This document shows positions 43,401-55,698 of a stretch of DNA of 64,000 nucleotides, piece after piece. The stretch spans positions 78,711,183-78,775,182 of the forward strand of contig NC_090321.1 of assembly GCF_040869045.1 (NCBI RefSeq), written 5' to 3'. The notes beneath the pieces were generated by a model that was not told where the DNA came from, ran no database searches, and saw only the letters and a list, made by a program, of their open reading frames with translations. The position numbers and the translations under genes were made by a program. Source of the stretch: Eurosta solidaginis (lineage: Eukaryota > Arthropoda > Insecta > Diptera > Tephritidae). Within the stretch, counting starts at the first letter, position 1; the number at the start of each line of letters is the position of its first letter.

Positions 43401-45543
43401 TTATTCGCTATCATCACTTTCATTCGATGAGTCACTTGTGGAATAGTCATGAGCATCAGCAACTCTACTGTGAAAGCTTGAAACAACTGGGGTATTTATT
43501 GACTCCTCAACATTATCGAGGGACAGTAAATTTAAGACTTCTGAAGTCAGACTTTTAAATGTTTTCTTAGGTATCTCCCTAAAACTGTTAACTAAAGGAT
43601 CCGATGTTATAAGCAACATATTCATAAGATCTCTATTCATGGCTTCACGCGACTGCTTTTATGTGTTATCAACCCTGAATCGTCTCAAATCTTTGTTACG
43701 GGCTTCCTGTGCTTCCTCAGAAAGTTGACCAATAGGTAAAATTTCTGATTTTATAATATCAGTACTATGCACTAAGATTTTATGAACTGTAACAGGCATA
43801 TTAAACCATGGATAGAGATCTATGTATAGTTTTTTAGTCTCGACCGCAAATTTTTCAAATCTTTTGATATTTATATTTACCCAGATGCTAATGCACGAAG
43901 GAGTGTCGAATCTTTTGATGAGCGTTACATCCAATTCCGTAATCTCAGCGCTAGCCTCAGAATTTTCGAAAAACCTACGAGCAGTGTTGCCGTCATTGGT
44001 ATTGCCGAAACCTGATTTTGGTTTATCTACTATCAATCCAAGTACACTTTTAAATTTATTCTGGATTTCGTTGGAACGTAGCTTTACGCTCTCTTTATCT
44101 GCCTCATTCCTAAGCTCCCATTTTTTTACTTCGAGGCGATAACTTATGTGAAGCAAGCATTCAAAACATCTTGCATGGAGCATGGAGAGTAGACAAACCA
44201 AAACCAAGATTATCTCGGTTAGGCGTTAAGTCCCGTAACTCATTATTCATATCTTTTGGAGTGGCACCGCAAATATAACACTTTTGTGCGGAAGAAGTTT
44301 CAGTCAAAGCATTGCAAACTCAATCATTGTTAGAAGCATATTGTGATTTACGGAAACTTCGTATTCTTCGAGCATGTACTTTGTTGGCAACAACGCATTT
44401 ATCTCCTCTAAAAGTTTGTTCGTTTCAAAAACAATAAAATCTTTTGTTTCCTTAGAAAAAATAAATTTAATTGGACGACAATACATGATAGAAGAAGGTC
44501 GAGGATTCTGCCAAACAATGTTACCTTTTTCATCCTTTAATTGAAGAGGAACGAAAGAAAATATAAACAAAAACTCATCAGTGTCAGAACTGCATGTAAA
44601 CTTTTGCTTATATGTGCTATGGCCAGAGCATTCAAGGCAACCCTACTTGCTGATTAAAGTATACGTCAAGTTTTTAGGTAATAAACTAACAAAACCTTCT
44701 TGATTTGCTAAAACTAAACGCTCAACAGTTTTATCTAATACGGACTGGACTTTAATTTCCGCACGTGTTTCACCCACATCAATTTCATTTGGATAGCATT
44801 CTGCCTTAGATTTTCTTAGACTATAAACTGATGGATAAACCTATGGCCTGCCTTGATGCTCCACTTCCGAGTCGTTTTGTACCCATGAGTCGTCAACTTG
44901 CTATCTACGTAGTATGCTAAAGCTTCTACATTGCTCAAGCATCTTGCATCTGGCTCACATGTCATCTTTTGCCGGATATTTGAGTGGTTTCCTATGATTT
45001 TTGTATAATGTTAGCAACATTTCTGTTTCCGGATATACGCGTTGATACTTCTGCCGCATAAAGTAACTCACCAGGACTTCTAGATTGCAAGAGGTCATCC
45101 ACTCGACGCCGTTTGGTTTTTTCACTGCAGCTAACAAAGTCCTTCCTTCGTCTTCCGGGGCCGGGGTTACCTGAAGAAGTGGTTCGTTGGTCTGATGGCA
45201 ACTTTGAATCCACCGTTATTGTAAATGTGAAGTCTGGACCCGAAAGCCACTCCGAGTTTTTATTCAAAAATCGCTCCTTATGGCTTCCAGAAGTGTTCCA
45301 CTTTTGATCCAGCTTCGACGAATATGCCGATATTTGTAAGCTTAAACTTTTTATCGAATACTCGGCTGCTTCGCTTAAATCGTACCTAAGTAAAACAAAA
45401 CTCAATAATTCTTTATATCTAGTTTCCTTCGAATGTTGAACCCAAATGTCAAAAGGCTCCGTTCTTAGTACGGTTATAACTAAACTGCTTTGTGTTGTTG
45501 ATTTTCCGACAGGGTGAATAGTTGATGATTGTTTTGCTGCCAT
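43401..45543 (-). pseudogene. Transib/RAG1-like transposase, broken
   Basis: The N-terminal piece 45543-44992 (MAAKQSSTIH, FDIWVQHSKETRYKELL, a basic RRRKDF patch) is followed in another frame by pieces to 43401. Motifs in order: CEPDARCLSNVEALAYY, CYICGATPKDMN (a zinc CxxC), LHISYRLEVKKW, LGLIVDKPKSGFG, NDGNTARRFFE, YPWFNMPVTVHKILVH, LPIGQLSEEAQEARNKD, and an acidic serine-rich tail. The block SEEAQEARNKDLRRFR resembles the RAG1/Transib region around the third catalytic acidic residue, and GNTARRFF resembles RAG1 GNFARK. At least one frame change (near 44990) and stops (near 44650 and 43655) disable it. A further open piece at 45909-45697 (minus) may be an upstream exon. The superfamily is supported independently by the ends; residue matching is from memory. 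Confidence 0.7.
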
Positions 45544-46485
45544 CTTAAGTGTCGTTGATCGTTCTGATTTGTTATCAGTTGTGCAGTATTTATATTACAT
45601 TCAGGTATTGACGTAGATGATACCAAATTCGGTTGTTTTGTGTAGCGTTCCTGTGTGGTTATACCTGCATTAGGATTGCTTAGTATGTACCTGTTTTTAT
45701 GCCTTGGAGACCGGTGCGGTTGATTGTGGTAGGTTGAAGTCAGTGATCTTCGCCTTTTTGCTTTTGGTGTGCTCTTGTTGACCTTGCGCGTTTATTTTTG
45801 TGTGTTTTATGGCTACGTGTTTGTTCCCTGTACCTGGGAATTGGCTTTGCCGTTTGCAGATCAGCTTTAACAGTTCAAATATCTCGTCGGAGCCGGTACG
45901 TACATACATCCTATTTTATATGTAGAGATAACTATATCTACAAAAAAAAATTAAAAATAGATGTGCAAAGAATTCGCAATGGTTTTTTCTTTCGACTATT
46001 AGAGAATACTTGCGACTATAACTTTTTTGTCCCTAAAGTCAAAAATATAGAGAAAAAATACCTTTTCTTCTTAATAACGGAATGTTAAATATATTGAAAA
46101 TAAAGAATTACTATTAAAAAATTTTACTTACCTTCGAGCTTAGAATTCATCAAAAAAATTATATAAAAGTGTCCACTTAAAAGAAATATGAAGCTTAATA
46201 TTCAACAAGAATTTCGCAAATTAATCAATGCATTTTACGGCCACTCCTGCCTTCTTACTTCAATTACTCAAATGCAAAAATATCAAAAAAAAACAAAAAT
46301 CCCGTTATTTTGTTTGTTTTCTTTCATTTCTCATTACACTTTTCTTGGAACAAGAACTTTGTTTTTGTCCAGCTAGCTTGTTCTACACGAAACAATGTGC
46401 GATGTCCTAGGACTGGACGATATACTCCAGCTCAGCATTACATCAGAGTAATCCATGGAGTACTCCAGTATGACACAAGTGGACC

Positions 46486-46945
46486 ACACAAATCACACTC
46501 AGAAGATTGCGCATTCGCGAGTTCAAAATTGCTTCGTTCTGCGCATCTACGTCATACTTGACTGCTTGAGCGAATGAAAGAAAGAGAGAAAAAACAAGAG
46601 CTAAAGAAAAATTACGTAAAAATTGTTCATAAAAAACACCTGATCTTTTGTTTACATGCGCAATGCGCAATCTTGTGTGTGTGATTTGTGAGTGGACCAC
46701 ATGACCCAACGATTTTTACAGGGTGGTATCTTTGGTAATGCACAGATCACTCACATAAGATTGCGCATTGTGCATGTAAACAAAAGATCAGCTTTTTTTA
46801 TGGGCAATTTTACGTCATTTTCCTTTAGCTCTTGTTTTTTTTTCTCTCTTTCTTTCATTCGCTCAAGCAGCCAAGTGTGACGTAGATGCGCAGAACGAAG
46901 CAATTTTGAACTCGTGAATGCGGAATCTTCTGTGTGTGATTTGTG
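46486..46945. repeat. Two inverted copies of a 205-bp MITE
   Basis: Copies 46486-46690 and 46741-46945 are in opposite orientation, about 50 bp apart. Each has its own terminal inverted repeat of the type CACAAATCACAC...AAGATTGCGCATT. Together they form a large hairpin. No ORF. Confidence 0.8.
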
Positions 46946-48278
46946 CTGGTCATTGTGAATTCATACAAGTGGCGAATGTTTGATAAAAACGTTCACAATA
47001 GTAAACAGCCTCGATCACCTCGATCCATGGCTGTTCGATTACTTAAATTATTTGCTCAATATTGTTTTTCAAAAATTTTTCTAGACGATTGGTTTATTAC
47101 ATTATTTACATATTTTAAAATGTGTGCTTAATTGGCTGCTCAGATTTTATCTGTTAACTAGATTTTAGAAATGAATATAAATATGTATTCTGATTTTCAG
47201 TAAAAGAAAAGCTGATTTGAGACACAAAAGGGCAATTCATGGCGGTTCAATTTAATAACCGCGAGCAAAAAACAAACCTATTTCATTCTCTTGCCGTTCG
47301 CGACAGCCATTCTCTCTGACAGTTATTATTTGACAGGTAGGTATGGCAATGGAGGAATAGAAAGATTTTTCAATTGTATGAATTCACAATGGAGCTGGTA
47401 ATGAAATGTGAAAATTTACGAAAAGGTCAAAGAGAAATTGAGAAGATACAAGTAATCATTTGTTCGCGCCACCTAAGAACGTGTAACTAAAGAGAACTGC
47501 CAACAGAACGAATAGTGGGAAACAGCAAAGCAACAAATATTATTAATAAACACAATTTAACTATTTTTTAACGTTTTCAAAAATTTTTTTTGTGAAATTT
47601 CAACGAAAACACCGCGTTTTTTGGTAATCATCAAGTAGGTAATGTGGTGAATTACCTACAACCAGTTTGGCAATTTCTCTTGCTGTCCGTCGTTGGTTAT
47701 TCTCTATAAATATAGGTCTCTGGCGCCACACATTTTGTTCAGGATTCAGTAAAGTTAAGTATTGGACATTCACTGCCCTTCTTAAATGGTTTTATTTAGC
47801 TTGTATTTAATTAAAATTTAGGTAACTTCCCGATAAGCTACAAGCTTGAATCATGGAATATAGTTCAGAACCCGATAGGTGGCGCAAGGATCGAAATATT
47901 AAAAAAATCGTATTTTTGGTCCGATTTGGCTCATATTTGGAACACATATTACATCACTTCATGAAAACAATCCCGCTAGGTGGGCAAGGATCAATGTATT
48001 AAAAATACTCGTATTTGTGGTCCGATTTGGCTCACATTTGGAACAGATATTCCATACAGTCCGGTAGAAGTGACATCAAAATATTTTGGAGTTCGAGGAG
48101 GGACAAGCATACGTGGCGGCGAGTAGAGCAGAGTCTTTGGAATCGTATGTGACCCAGACTGTAACAACTTGTCATGAAAGAGTCCTTGTAACAATGAGTC
48201 ACTAAATGAACTAAATAGAATGAGAAATAAAAGGCAATTAAATAAAGACTAAAAACTTGAAAATAAAATAATAAAAAA
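46946..48278. other. Non-coding stretch with CTCF-like motifs
   Basis: No gene recognised. Positions about 47871-48060 hold two diverged units of about 101 bp with GATAGGTGGCGCAAGG / GCTAGGTGGGCAAGG and TGGTCCGATTTGGCTCA. A reverse GCGCCACCTA lies at 47466-47475. These match the CTCF core. Confidence 0.45.
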
Positions 48279-48635
48279 ATGTTTAAGTTGAATGGTTTTA
48301 TTGAAAACAATACTTACATAAAGTAATAATAAATCTAAGAGCTAGAAAATAATTAGGTAGGTCCTAGGTACTAGTCATCACACTCCTCATCAATCTAGAG
48401 CGTTGACAATTCAATAAAAGCGTTGGACGCGTACGACCAACTGAACCTTAATCAGGTTATGCTACGCCTCTCATTTTTTTAAGTTTAATGCGCCAAACGC
48501 CTTTATTTAATTGTCTGATCAACGTCTTAGATTGATGAGTGATGACTAGTACCTACGACCTACCTAATTATTTTCTACCTTTAGTATTATTTTAGTTCAA
48601 GTAAGTACTGTTTTCAATAAAACAGTTTAACTTAA
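48279..48635. repeat. Foldback with about 150-bp arms
   Basis: Left arm from about 48279 and right arm to about 48635 pair through GTTTTATTGAAAACA, AAAATAATTAGGTAGGTC and TACTAGTCATCA, with several small indels. It ends at the start of a Helentron-like repeat. Confidence 0.75.
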
Positions 48636-48639
48636 AAAA

Positions 48640-49955
48640 ATTTTTATACTCAGCTGAGCAGAGCTCATAGAGTATGTTAATTTTTTTCGCATAACGGTAC
48701 TCCGTAACAGCATAAACTAATCGAGATAGTTATAGACTTCTCTCAAAATGATCTGGGCGAAAAAAGAAATTCATTTAGCCATGTCCGTCCGTCTGCCCGT
48801 AAACATGATAACTTGAGTAAATTTTGAGGTATCTTAATGAAATTTGGTATGTAAGTTCCTGGGAACTCATCTCAAATCGCTATTTAAAATGAACGAAATG
48901 GGACTATAACCACGCCCACTTTTTCGATATCGAAAATTTCGAAAAACCGAAAAAGTGCGATAATTCATTACCAAATACGTATAAAGCAATAAAACTTGGG
49001 AGGTGGGTTGGCCTTATGACGCAGAATACAAAATTAGTAAAATTTTGGACAATGGGCGTGGCACCGCCCACTTTTAAAAGAAGGTAATTTAAAAGTTTTG
49101 CAAGCTGCAATTTGGCAGTCGTAGAAGATATCATGATGAAATTTGGCAGGAACGTTACTCCTATTACTATATGTGTTCTAAATAAAAACTAGCAAAATCG
49201 GATGACGAACACGCCCCCTTAAAAAAAAAAAATTTTTTAAGTAAAATTTTAACAAAAAATTGAAAATCTTTACAGTATATAAGTAAATTATGTCAACATT
49301 CAACTCCAGTAATGATATAGTGCAACAAAATACAAAAATAAAAGAAAATTTCAAAATGGGCGTGGCTCCGCCCTTTTTCATTTAATTTGTCCAGAATACT
49401 TTTAATGCCATATGTCGAACAAAAATTTACCAATCCTTGTGAACTTTGGTAAGGGCATAGCTTCTATGACGATAACTGTATGGAAATGGGCGCAATCAGT
49501 TGAAGCCACGCCCAGTTTTTATATACTGTCGACCGTCTGTCCTTCCGCTCGGCCGTTAACACTATAACTTGAGCAAAAATCGATATATCTTTACTAAACT
49601 TAGTTCACGTACTTACCTGAACTCACTTTATCTTGGTGTTAACAATGGGCGAAATCCGACTATGACCACGCACGCCCACTCTTTCGATATCGAAAATTTC
49701 GAAAAATGAAAAATGCCATAATTCTATACCAAATACGAAAAAAGAGATGAAACATGGTGATTGGATCGGTGTTTTGACGCAAAATATATCTTCAGAAAAA
49801 ACTGTAAAATATTAAGTAGAAGAAAATGAAAAAGTTCTGCAGGGCAAAATCAAAAGCAGGTTCCTGGTATTACATATATAAATAAATTAGCGGTACCCGA
49901 CAGATGATGTTCTGGGTCACCCTGGTCCACATTTTGGTCGATATCAGTAGTAGGG
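48640..49955 (+). mobile_element. Second Helentron/DINE-1-like repeat copy, 3'-truncated
   Basis: Begins TTTTTATACTCAGCTGAGCAG and follows 38600-39960 in order (GCCATGTCCGTCCGTC, CACGCCCACTTTTTCGATATC, GACCGTCTGTCCTTCC). The GTCC run is shorter. It stops at about 49947 before the repeated part and terminal hairpin. Confidence 0.75.
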
Positions 49956-50044
49956 AAATGGGGATTCTAACTCAAATGGTGAAAGGAAAAATGTGAAAGG
50001 AAAAGTATATACACACCTACACACATATATATACAGCAAAACAA

Positions 50045-50164
50045 TTCCGCTAGGTGGCGCATCCGTTTTTCCGGTTTGTGTTCTAGCTGATCTTCCGCTA
50101 GGTGGCACATCCGTTCTTCCGGTTTGTGTTCTGGCTGATATTCCGCTAGGTGGCGCATCCGTTC
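50045..50164 (+). repeat. 48-bp tandem repeat (2.5 units) bearing CTCF-like cores
   Basis: Units at 50045, 50093 and 50141, each starting TTCCGCTAGGTGGC(G/A)CA and continuing TCCGTT, CCGGTTTGTGTTCT. The core CCGCTAGGTGGCGC fits the CTCF consensus (CCASYAGRKGGCRC) closely. A GT microsatellite follows at 50175-50200. Confidence 0.8.
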
Positions 50165-50199
50165 AAAACCACAAATGTGTGCATGTGTGTGTGTGTGTG

Positions 50200-50719
50200 T
50201 TTGAACTTTGTAAACCCAGCAGAGCTTAGCCGTAAACATGACAGCATATAAATTACTGTTCGAGCGGGGACAAATGAAGCCGGAGTTCCTCGTGAACTCC
50301 GGAAACGGGGAAACTATGGGGAGCCGTTCTTGAAACTCGCGATAATGAGAAACTTACCAGCTGTACCTAGCTGTCCAACAACAAATGAAATATGGAAATT
50401 AACTATGCAAAGATGTAGGTATATATATATATATATATAGGATAGCCATTCACACAGGCCTTTATTAAAAATATAAAATGATGAACTAAAAGCTATGGTA
50501 AAACACTCACCTGGTGGTCACTGGTAAAAGAATAAGGAAGAGCCTATAGCTGTTCGTCCCTTTTATAGGCCCTAAGGAACTGATGCCATTTAACGGAACA
50601 GTTTTTAGTAGAGCAAAATCCAAAAAACGAAAAAAAAACGCAACGAGTGCTTGCAGCGAGTTTCCACCAGCGACCTCTCCAGGGGAGGTTTAGGGATGAT
50701 AATGCAGGCTTTAACACAT
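50200..50719. other. Unassigned sequence before the Polinton fragment
   Basis: Contains a perfect hairpin CCGGAGTTC / GAACTCCGG near 50280-50302 and a (TA)n run near 50420-50440. No gene. Confidence 0.4.
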
Positions 50720-51252
50720 ACATTCAGAAAGATAAATGTTACTCGTCTCAATGTATATAAATTGGACATCTTTTCGGTAAAAAAAATGTAGTAAATTGTT
50801 TAAAGCCGCTCAGCAATCATCTATATTTCACGGATAATTATTTTATAAGGATTTTCAACCGTGTTTAATCAGGATCACTTCTAATAAACAGTAATAAACT
50901 TTAATACTTATACATCGTTACTTCTTTAACAGCGTTGCTTATTGTAGGCATATTCCACATTATGAATCAAGCTCTTAAGGATTTAAAAGCGATTTCAAAG
51001 GAAAGAAGCTCGAAAAAGCCAATTAATAAAAAAATAAAAATGTGTCCGTGTAGTACTTGTGAAAAGATATATACTCGGAAGAGGAGTTTAGATAGACATA
51101 TTACAATGAAACATCAAGTTATAAAAAAGCCCCCATTTTTTGCGAGCAATGTAAAATTCAAGTGAAACAAAATGTATGGTCATCACACTTGAGAACAAAT
51201 ATGCATAAAAAGAATTGTATGTATAATGTAAATAGTAATGTATTAACGCTAT

Positions 51253-51773
51253 TGTAACGATTTTAGTGCAATTCCTCTTATTTGCAACCTTGTACTAACG
51301 TTCGTATCACTAAACTGTTGAATAAATAATTCCAATATTTAATAATGCAAAATGGCCTTTATTAAAGTACTTCACAATAACACTTATAACTCGCAACTAA
51401 TAGCTTGTTTAAATGAAACTGATTTTCACGCCTCTACTGTTGTCGCCTTTTATACTGTCTGGTTTCCTCGTTGCATACTTCTAGGCTTTTCCATTCCAGA
51501 ACTTACTAGTTAGTTATCAGCTACAAAATCACCAGCCACAACTACGTTTAAAGCTTACCATATGCGCGGGAGTAATACTTGCACAAATTATTGCCCTCTC
51601 TTGTGAGCACCTCAGATAAGATATATACATGTGTTTGTGCGTTGCTTCTCCGCTGCGTGTACGTACATATGTATGTGTAGACATAATGATTGAATTATTG
51701 ATGTTCATCAAGCCACTGCTTAGCATCGGCTTAGAGACGATAGTATCCCTTAGTGCTGCTAATATTCGTTACA
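51253..51773 (-). repeat. Solo LTR of the short gypsy-type family
   Basis: TGTAACG...CGTTACA, 521 bp, flanked by CTAT (51249-51252 and 51774-51777). It resembles 2936-3607 with deletions and substitutions, so it is older. The inverted Polinton arm near 58230 has GTATTAACG/AACGCTATGTTTAAT with a single CTAT, the unoccupied site. Confidence 0.9.
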
Positions 51774-52956
51774 CTATGTTTAATAATCGTATTGAGACAT
51801 ACGTTTTGGAAAACGATCAACCCAATGATTTAATTGTTGAACATTTTAACGAATTATCTGCACTTTTACAGAAATCTATAGAAAAGCATGAAATACTCAA
51901 ATTTAACTTTGAGTTATTTTGTAAATATATTCAAATAAAAGAAAATATTGAAGAATTCGCTATAATGTCACACCAAACATTAATAACTGAAGCATTTATG
52001 GAGAACAATAATGTTGGTGAAATAATTAAGGAAAAGTTTAGTAAATTGATTGAAAAAATGAAAACATTTCAAGAGCGAAATAGTGGTTGGAGTCTAAGTG
52101 AAATTATTCATCTAAAAGTAAACATAAATAAATACCAACCAATTAGAGGCTCATTATATATACCACTACCAAAAGTAATGCAGATAAAAGAGCTTGTATT
52201 AATATTGTTAACAATGATATATATTGCTTTAAGTGGGCCATAATTTTATCTCTTTACCAACCCTCAAAAAATAGAGAAAGGTGTTCTTCATATCACATTA
52301 GAAATATCCAAGATTCCATTATAACTTTAATTAATAATAAAGTAGTCAATTTTGAAAATTTAAGCTTCCCATTACAAATAAAAGATATTGAAATATTTGA
52401 ATCAAATAATCCAGATATTAGTGTAAATGTGTTTGGTATAGAAGACAATTTGGTAGTAGGACCCTATTATTTAACAAAAGAAGAAAAATCACATCACATT
52501 AATCTTATTTCTTTATACAGTGATGATTTCAATGAAAGCCATTATGTTTGGATAAAAAATTTAAGTAGATTAATGGGGCATAAAGTTACAAGACATAAGA
52601 ATAAATATTATTTTTGCAATACATGTCTAATACATTTTGATAAGGAAGAATAAAAAACATTGTAGAAAAATTGTAACACGCAAGCCTACACCTGAGAAAA
52701 GAATGCTAAAATTTGAAAATTTCAAAAAACAATTAGATGTACCATTTACTATATATGCAGATTTCAAATGTATTCTAAAACCAATAGATATTCAAAATTA
52801 TATTAGGACTCAATGTGTGCAAGAACATATTCCTTATGCCTATTGTTATTTTATTAAGTGGTCATATAATAACCAACTGAATCGTTTTAAAATGTGTAGC
52901 GGTGTTGATGCTCCAAAACATTTTTTTAAAAGTATTTTCGATGATATTTTAGATAT

Positions 52957-55698
52957 TGTTACGGTCTGCTCTTATCGTCTACGGTTACGGTCCACTTGGG
53001 AGCGTTTTCGTGCGAACACACCTAGTGACTGGTGATGGGGCGAAAGTTGCGATACAAAAGTATCGAAACAAAGAAAAGAAAACTTCGGCGATCACTACCG
53101 GAAAAAAGCAATGAGTTTCCGGAAAAAAGTGTGATTGGCTGCAGCTAAAATTGTGGCGGCCTGGCGATATAAAAAAAAGGGGATCGTGTAACATCGGTTG
53201 ACACAACTTCAATAGCAAGGCGCCAACTGCTTTATTAACATTATTGCTACGTCAACTGCACACCCCCACTTATATTTAACGAATCGCCAAACACCCTAGC
53301 CGGCTGTGCACGTATTCAACGAGCATTGTGGAAGAACCAAAAGACTGCAACGAGGGATTGCAGGCCCAACTACTAGAAGAACAAACAAGTGGGAATAAAC
53401 CTTATCACGGTGGTGTCGTGTTGACACAAGCGCAACGTATATAATATCTAGTGAAGTAGGTCGGCGTTTCACAGCCACACTTAGTGAGGGAAGTGTTAGT
53501 GATTCCGATACGGATTCGGAGGGCAATAAACAAATTGTTGATGAGAAACCCTTGGTATCCGAAGATAAATTCCTTTCTCTACGTTTACGACGTACACCAC
53601 CACCTTTGGATAAGCGTCCAACACCACCTCCGCCTCCAGGGCCAGCAGTACACTGCAGCGTAATACAACGAACGCCAAAGTTAGCACCAAGTCATCCAGA
53701 TCGTAAAGGTCAACACGAAGTTTTATTGCCACCAGGTTCACTTGATCACCTCGGACCAGAGCGCAACAACCACCAACAGTACCAACACAGCGCGCCCAAG
53801 ACCGCGCGCCATAACCAACAACAGCGACAACTTCACCAGCAACAACAGCATCACCAGTAGGTACTCTGGCGGCCATGTATGAACTTCAAAATAATTACCC
53901 TACAAAAAAATTTGGTCATAAAACTTACCCACGCCCATGCAAATGTGACTAGGAATATAACCTATGACTGTATAATAGCTAGTGAAATGACGTGGAATGA
54001 CGAGAGCGTTTTTGCAGGGTAGTTAAAGAAACTTCTAAGCAGTACCTAGAGAGTTTTATACAGCCCGGTTAAACCATTTAACAAGGGTCGATTTTTTTTC
54101 GTCAAATTGTATTATTGAATACTCGAAATTGTTAGCTATACAACAAGGAGCTTACATTTCCTTTTTTTCATTTTAATGATATTTTTTCTTGCTTTAAAAT
54201 GGTTGAAGTTAGCTCTATAAATTTTATTCATAATAAGCCGTCTTCATCACGTGAAACGTTTTAGCGATCTATTTTTGGAGCTCAACCATAAATTGTTAGG
54301 AAAAAAAAATTTGCGACCGCAGCCATTGGTCGATTATGCACGAATTGGCTAAAAGATTTAAACTTTTTTTCTTATATCATACAAATTCAATATATATATT
54401 TATATATATACATATGAATCAATATTGCTAGCAATATCGTTCGAACAACCAGAAGAAAATAATATACGTGCATATAATACGTAGTACTATCACAATTTGA
54501 TCTTTATTGCTTTTATAACAAATTTTCTTAGCACATATTACATATTATTCTCATCGTACTATGCCATTATACCAAATTGATATTTTGTGACACTCAAAAA
54601 TAAGTTCTACTATAACAACATAATAATTTTGTAAGAGAGCCCCAATTATCAGAATTTGTATCCAAACTTTATAGCCCTAAAATATGTTTTGTGAATGAAA
54701 AAAAGGGTATTCGACCAAATTCTTACTTTGTATGTAGTATATTTACTATACATAAATACATTTAATTACATATTTTTCTCACACATAGCGTTTATAACGA
54801 TTATAAAAAAAAGGGGGAGACGTAAATAATTGTATAATTTAAAATATTACGAGCAAAAGTAAGAGAAAAGAAAAGAACCCCCAACAGAACAAGCTTAGTC
54901 AGACTTAAGTATTCATATTAGATTTCGTTTCGATTTCGGCCCAATAAAGTGTGAAATGTTGGATCATTTTTTTTTCTCTCACTTATGCACTACACACACT
55001 TACCTACATTTTCATAGTGTAATTAGCTATTCGTATTTCAACAATGCTGTAGCCCCGGTTAAGAAACCTGCATTATCTTATTTTTTTTTGTTGCTTACAC
55101 ACGTTAATAGAAATGAATTATAAATAAATAAGTATTTAAAATGGGAATGCTGGCACCGCCATTTATTTAGAAGGCACTTAGGGAAACAGGTAAGGGGTCA
55201 CCAAAATTTTAGGTGCGTCGGTGGCCATGGATTTTGAGGGTGGGCATAGCACCGGGCGTCGCAACACCACCCGCGGCGCCCCTCTATATATTCGGCCCTT
55301 TTCCCTTTCTTTTAATTTTTCAGCAGTTTCTTTTGATTTTGATTTTCAGCGTTAGTAACCGACCGTGTCCGGTTCGGTAATTTTTTTTGCGTTTGATTTT
55401 TTTTTGAAGTTTAAATTTTTTGAATGTTCACGGTCTGTCCGTGACATCCGGTTCGGCCGGATGTTGTTTTATTTTGAATTATAAGCGTTTTGAGTCGTCT
55501 CTGCGCTTCTGTCAGTTTATTTTAAATTTGAGAGCTGTTAGTTTGATAGGCATGATAGGAACTTTTTTCTGATTATGGCGCAGGAACAGTAAGGTTGGCA
55601 AAGATCCGCCCCAGCCGACAATGACTAGCCACTGTGCACCAACACATCATGCCGACCGCCTTCCTTACTGCTTCCATCGAAAATGCGTTACCATAACA
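52957..55698 (+). repeat. Solo 2.74-kb LTR of the giant-LTR family
   Basis: TGTTACGG...CCATAACA flanked by ATAT (52953-52956 and 55699-55702). The Polinton arm at about 57035-57060 shows the unoccupied site. Both ends match the LTRs of 28895-36944 in opposite orientation, including the GGGCGTCGCAACACC block (about 55250). It carries a longer protein-like segment (53330-53860) than those LTRs. Orientation is plus. Confidence 0.9.
53462..53860 (+). other. Protein-like open segment inside the solo LTR
   Basis: Frame reads VGRRFTATLSEGSVSDSDTD, then KFLSLRLRRTPPPLDKRPT, a Pro run, LPPGSLDHLGPERNN and a Gln/His-rich tail ending at TAG 53858-53860. The diverged LTR at 1-366 (minus) retains the same frame for VGRRFTVTPSEE and its SD repeat. 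It might be the end of a pol or env frame that extends into the LTR, or captured host sequence. No ATG-led full ORF is certain; the listed Met (53552) may not be used. Confidence 0.4.

Larger units (their letters stand above)
42419..46399 (-). mobile_element. Transib/RAG1-like DNA transposon, decayed
   Basis: Inverted ends of 37 bp differ at one base: CACAGTGTTTCGTG on the left, CACATTGTTTCGTG (complement) on the right, both followed by GTAGAACAAGCTAGCTGG and ACAAAA. The heptamer equals the V(D)J signal heptamer CACAGTG. After a 24-base spacer the right end has ACAAAAACA, close to the nonamer ACAAAAACC; the left nonamer is decayed. A 5-bp GC-biased duplication CGATG (42414-42418 and 46400-46404) fits Transib. 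The minus-strand interior holds a broken transposase. A palindromic MITE (42940-43159) is nested inside. Confidence 0.85.

Noticed and set aside
50045..50164. CRISPR-like array
   Set aside because: Only 2.5 units at exact 48-bp period with no unique spacers, in a eukaryotic context; it is a tandem repeat.
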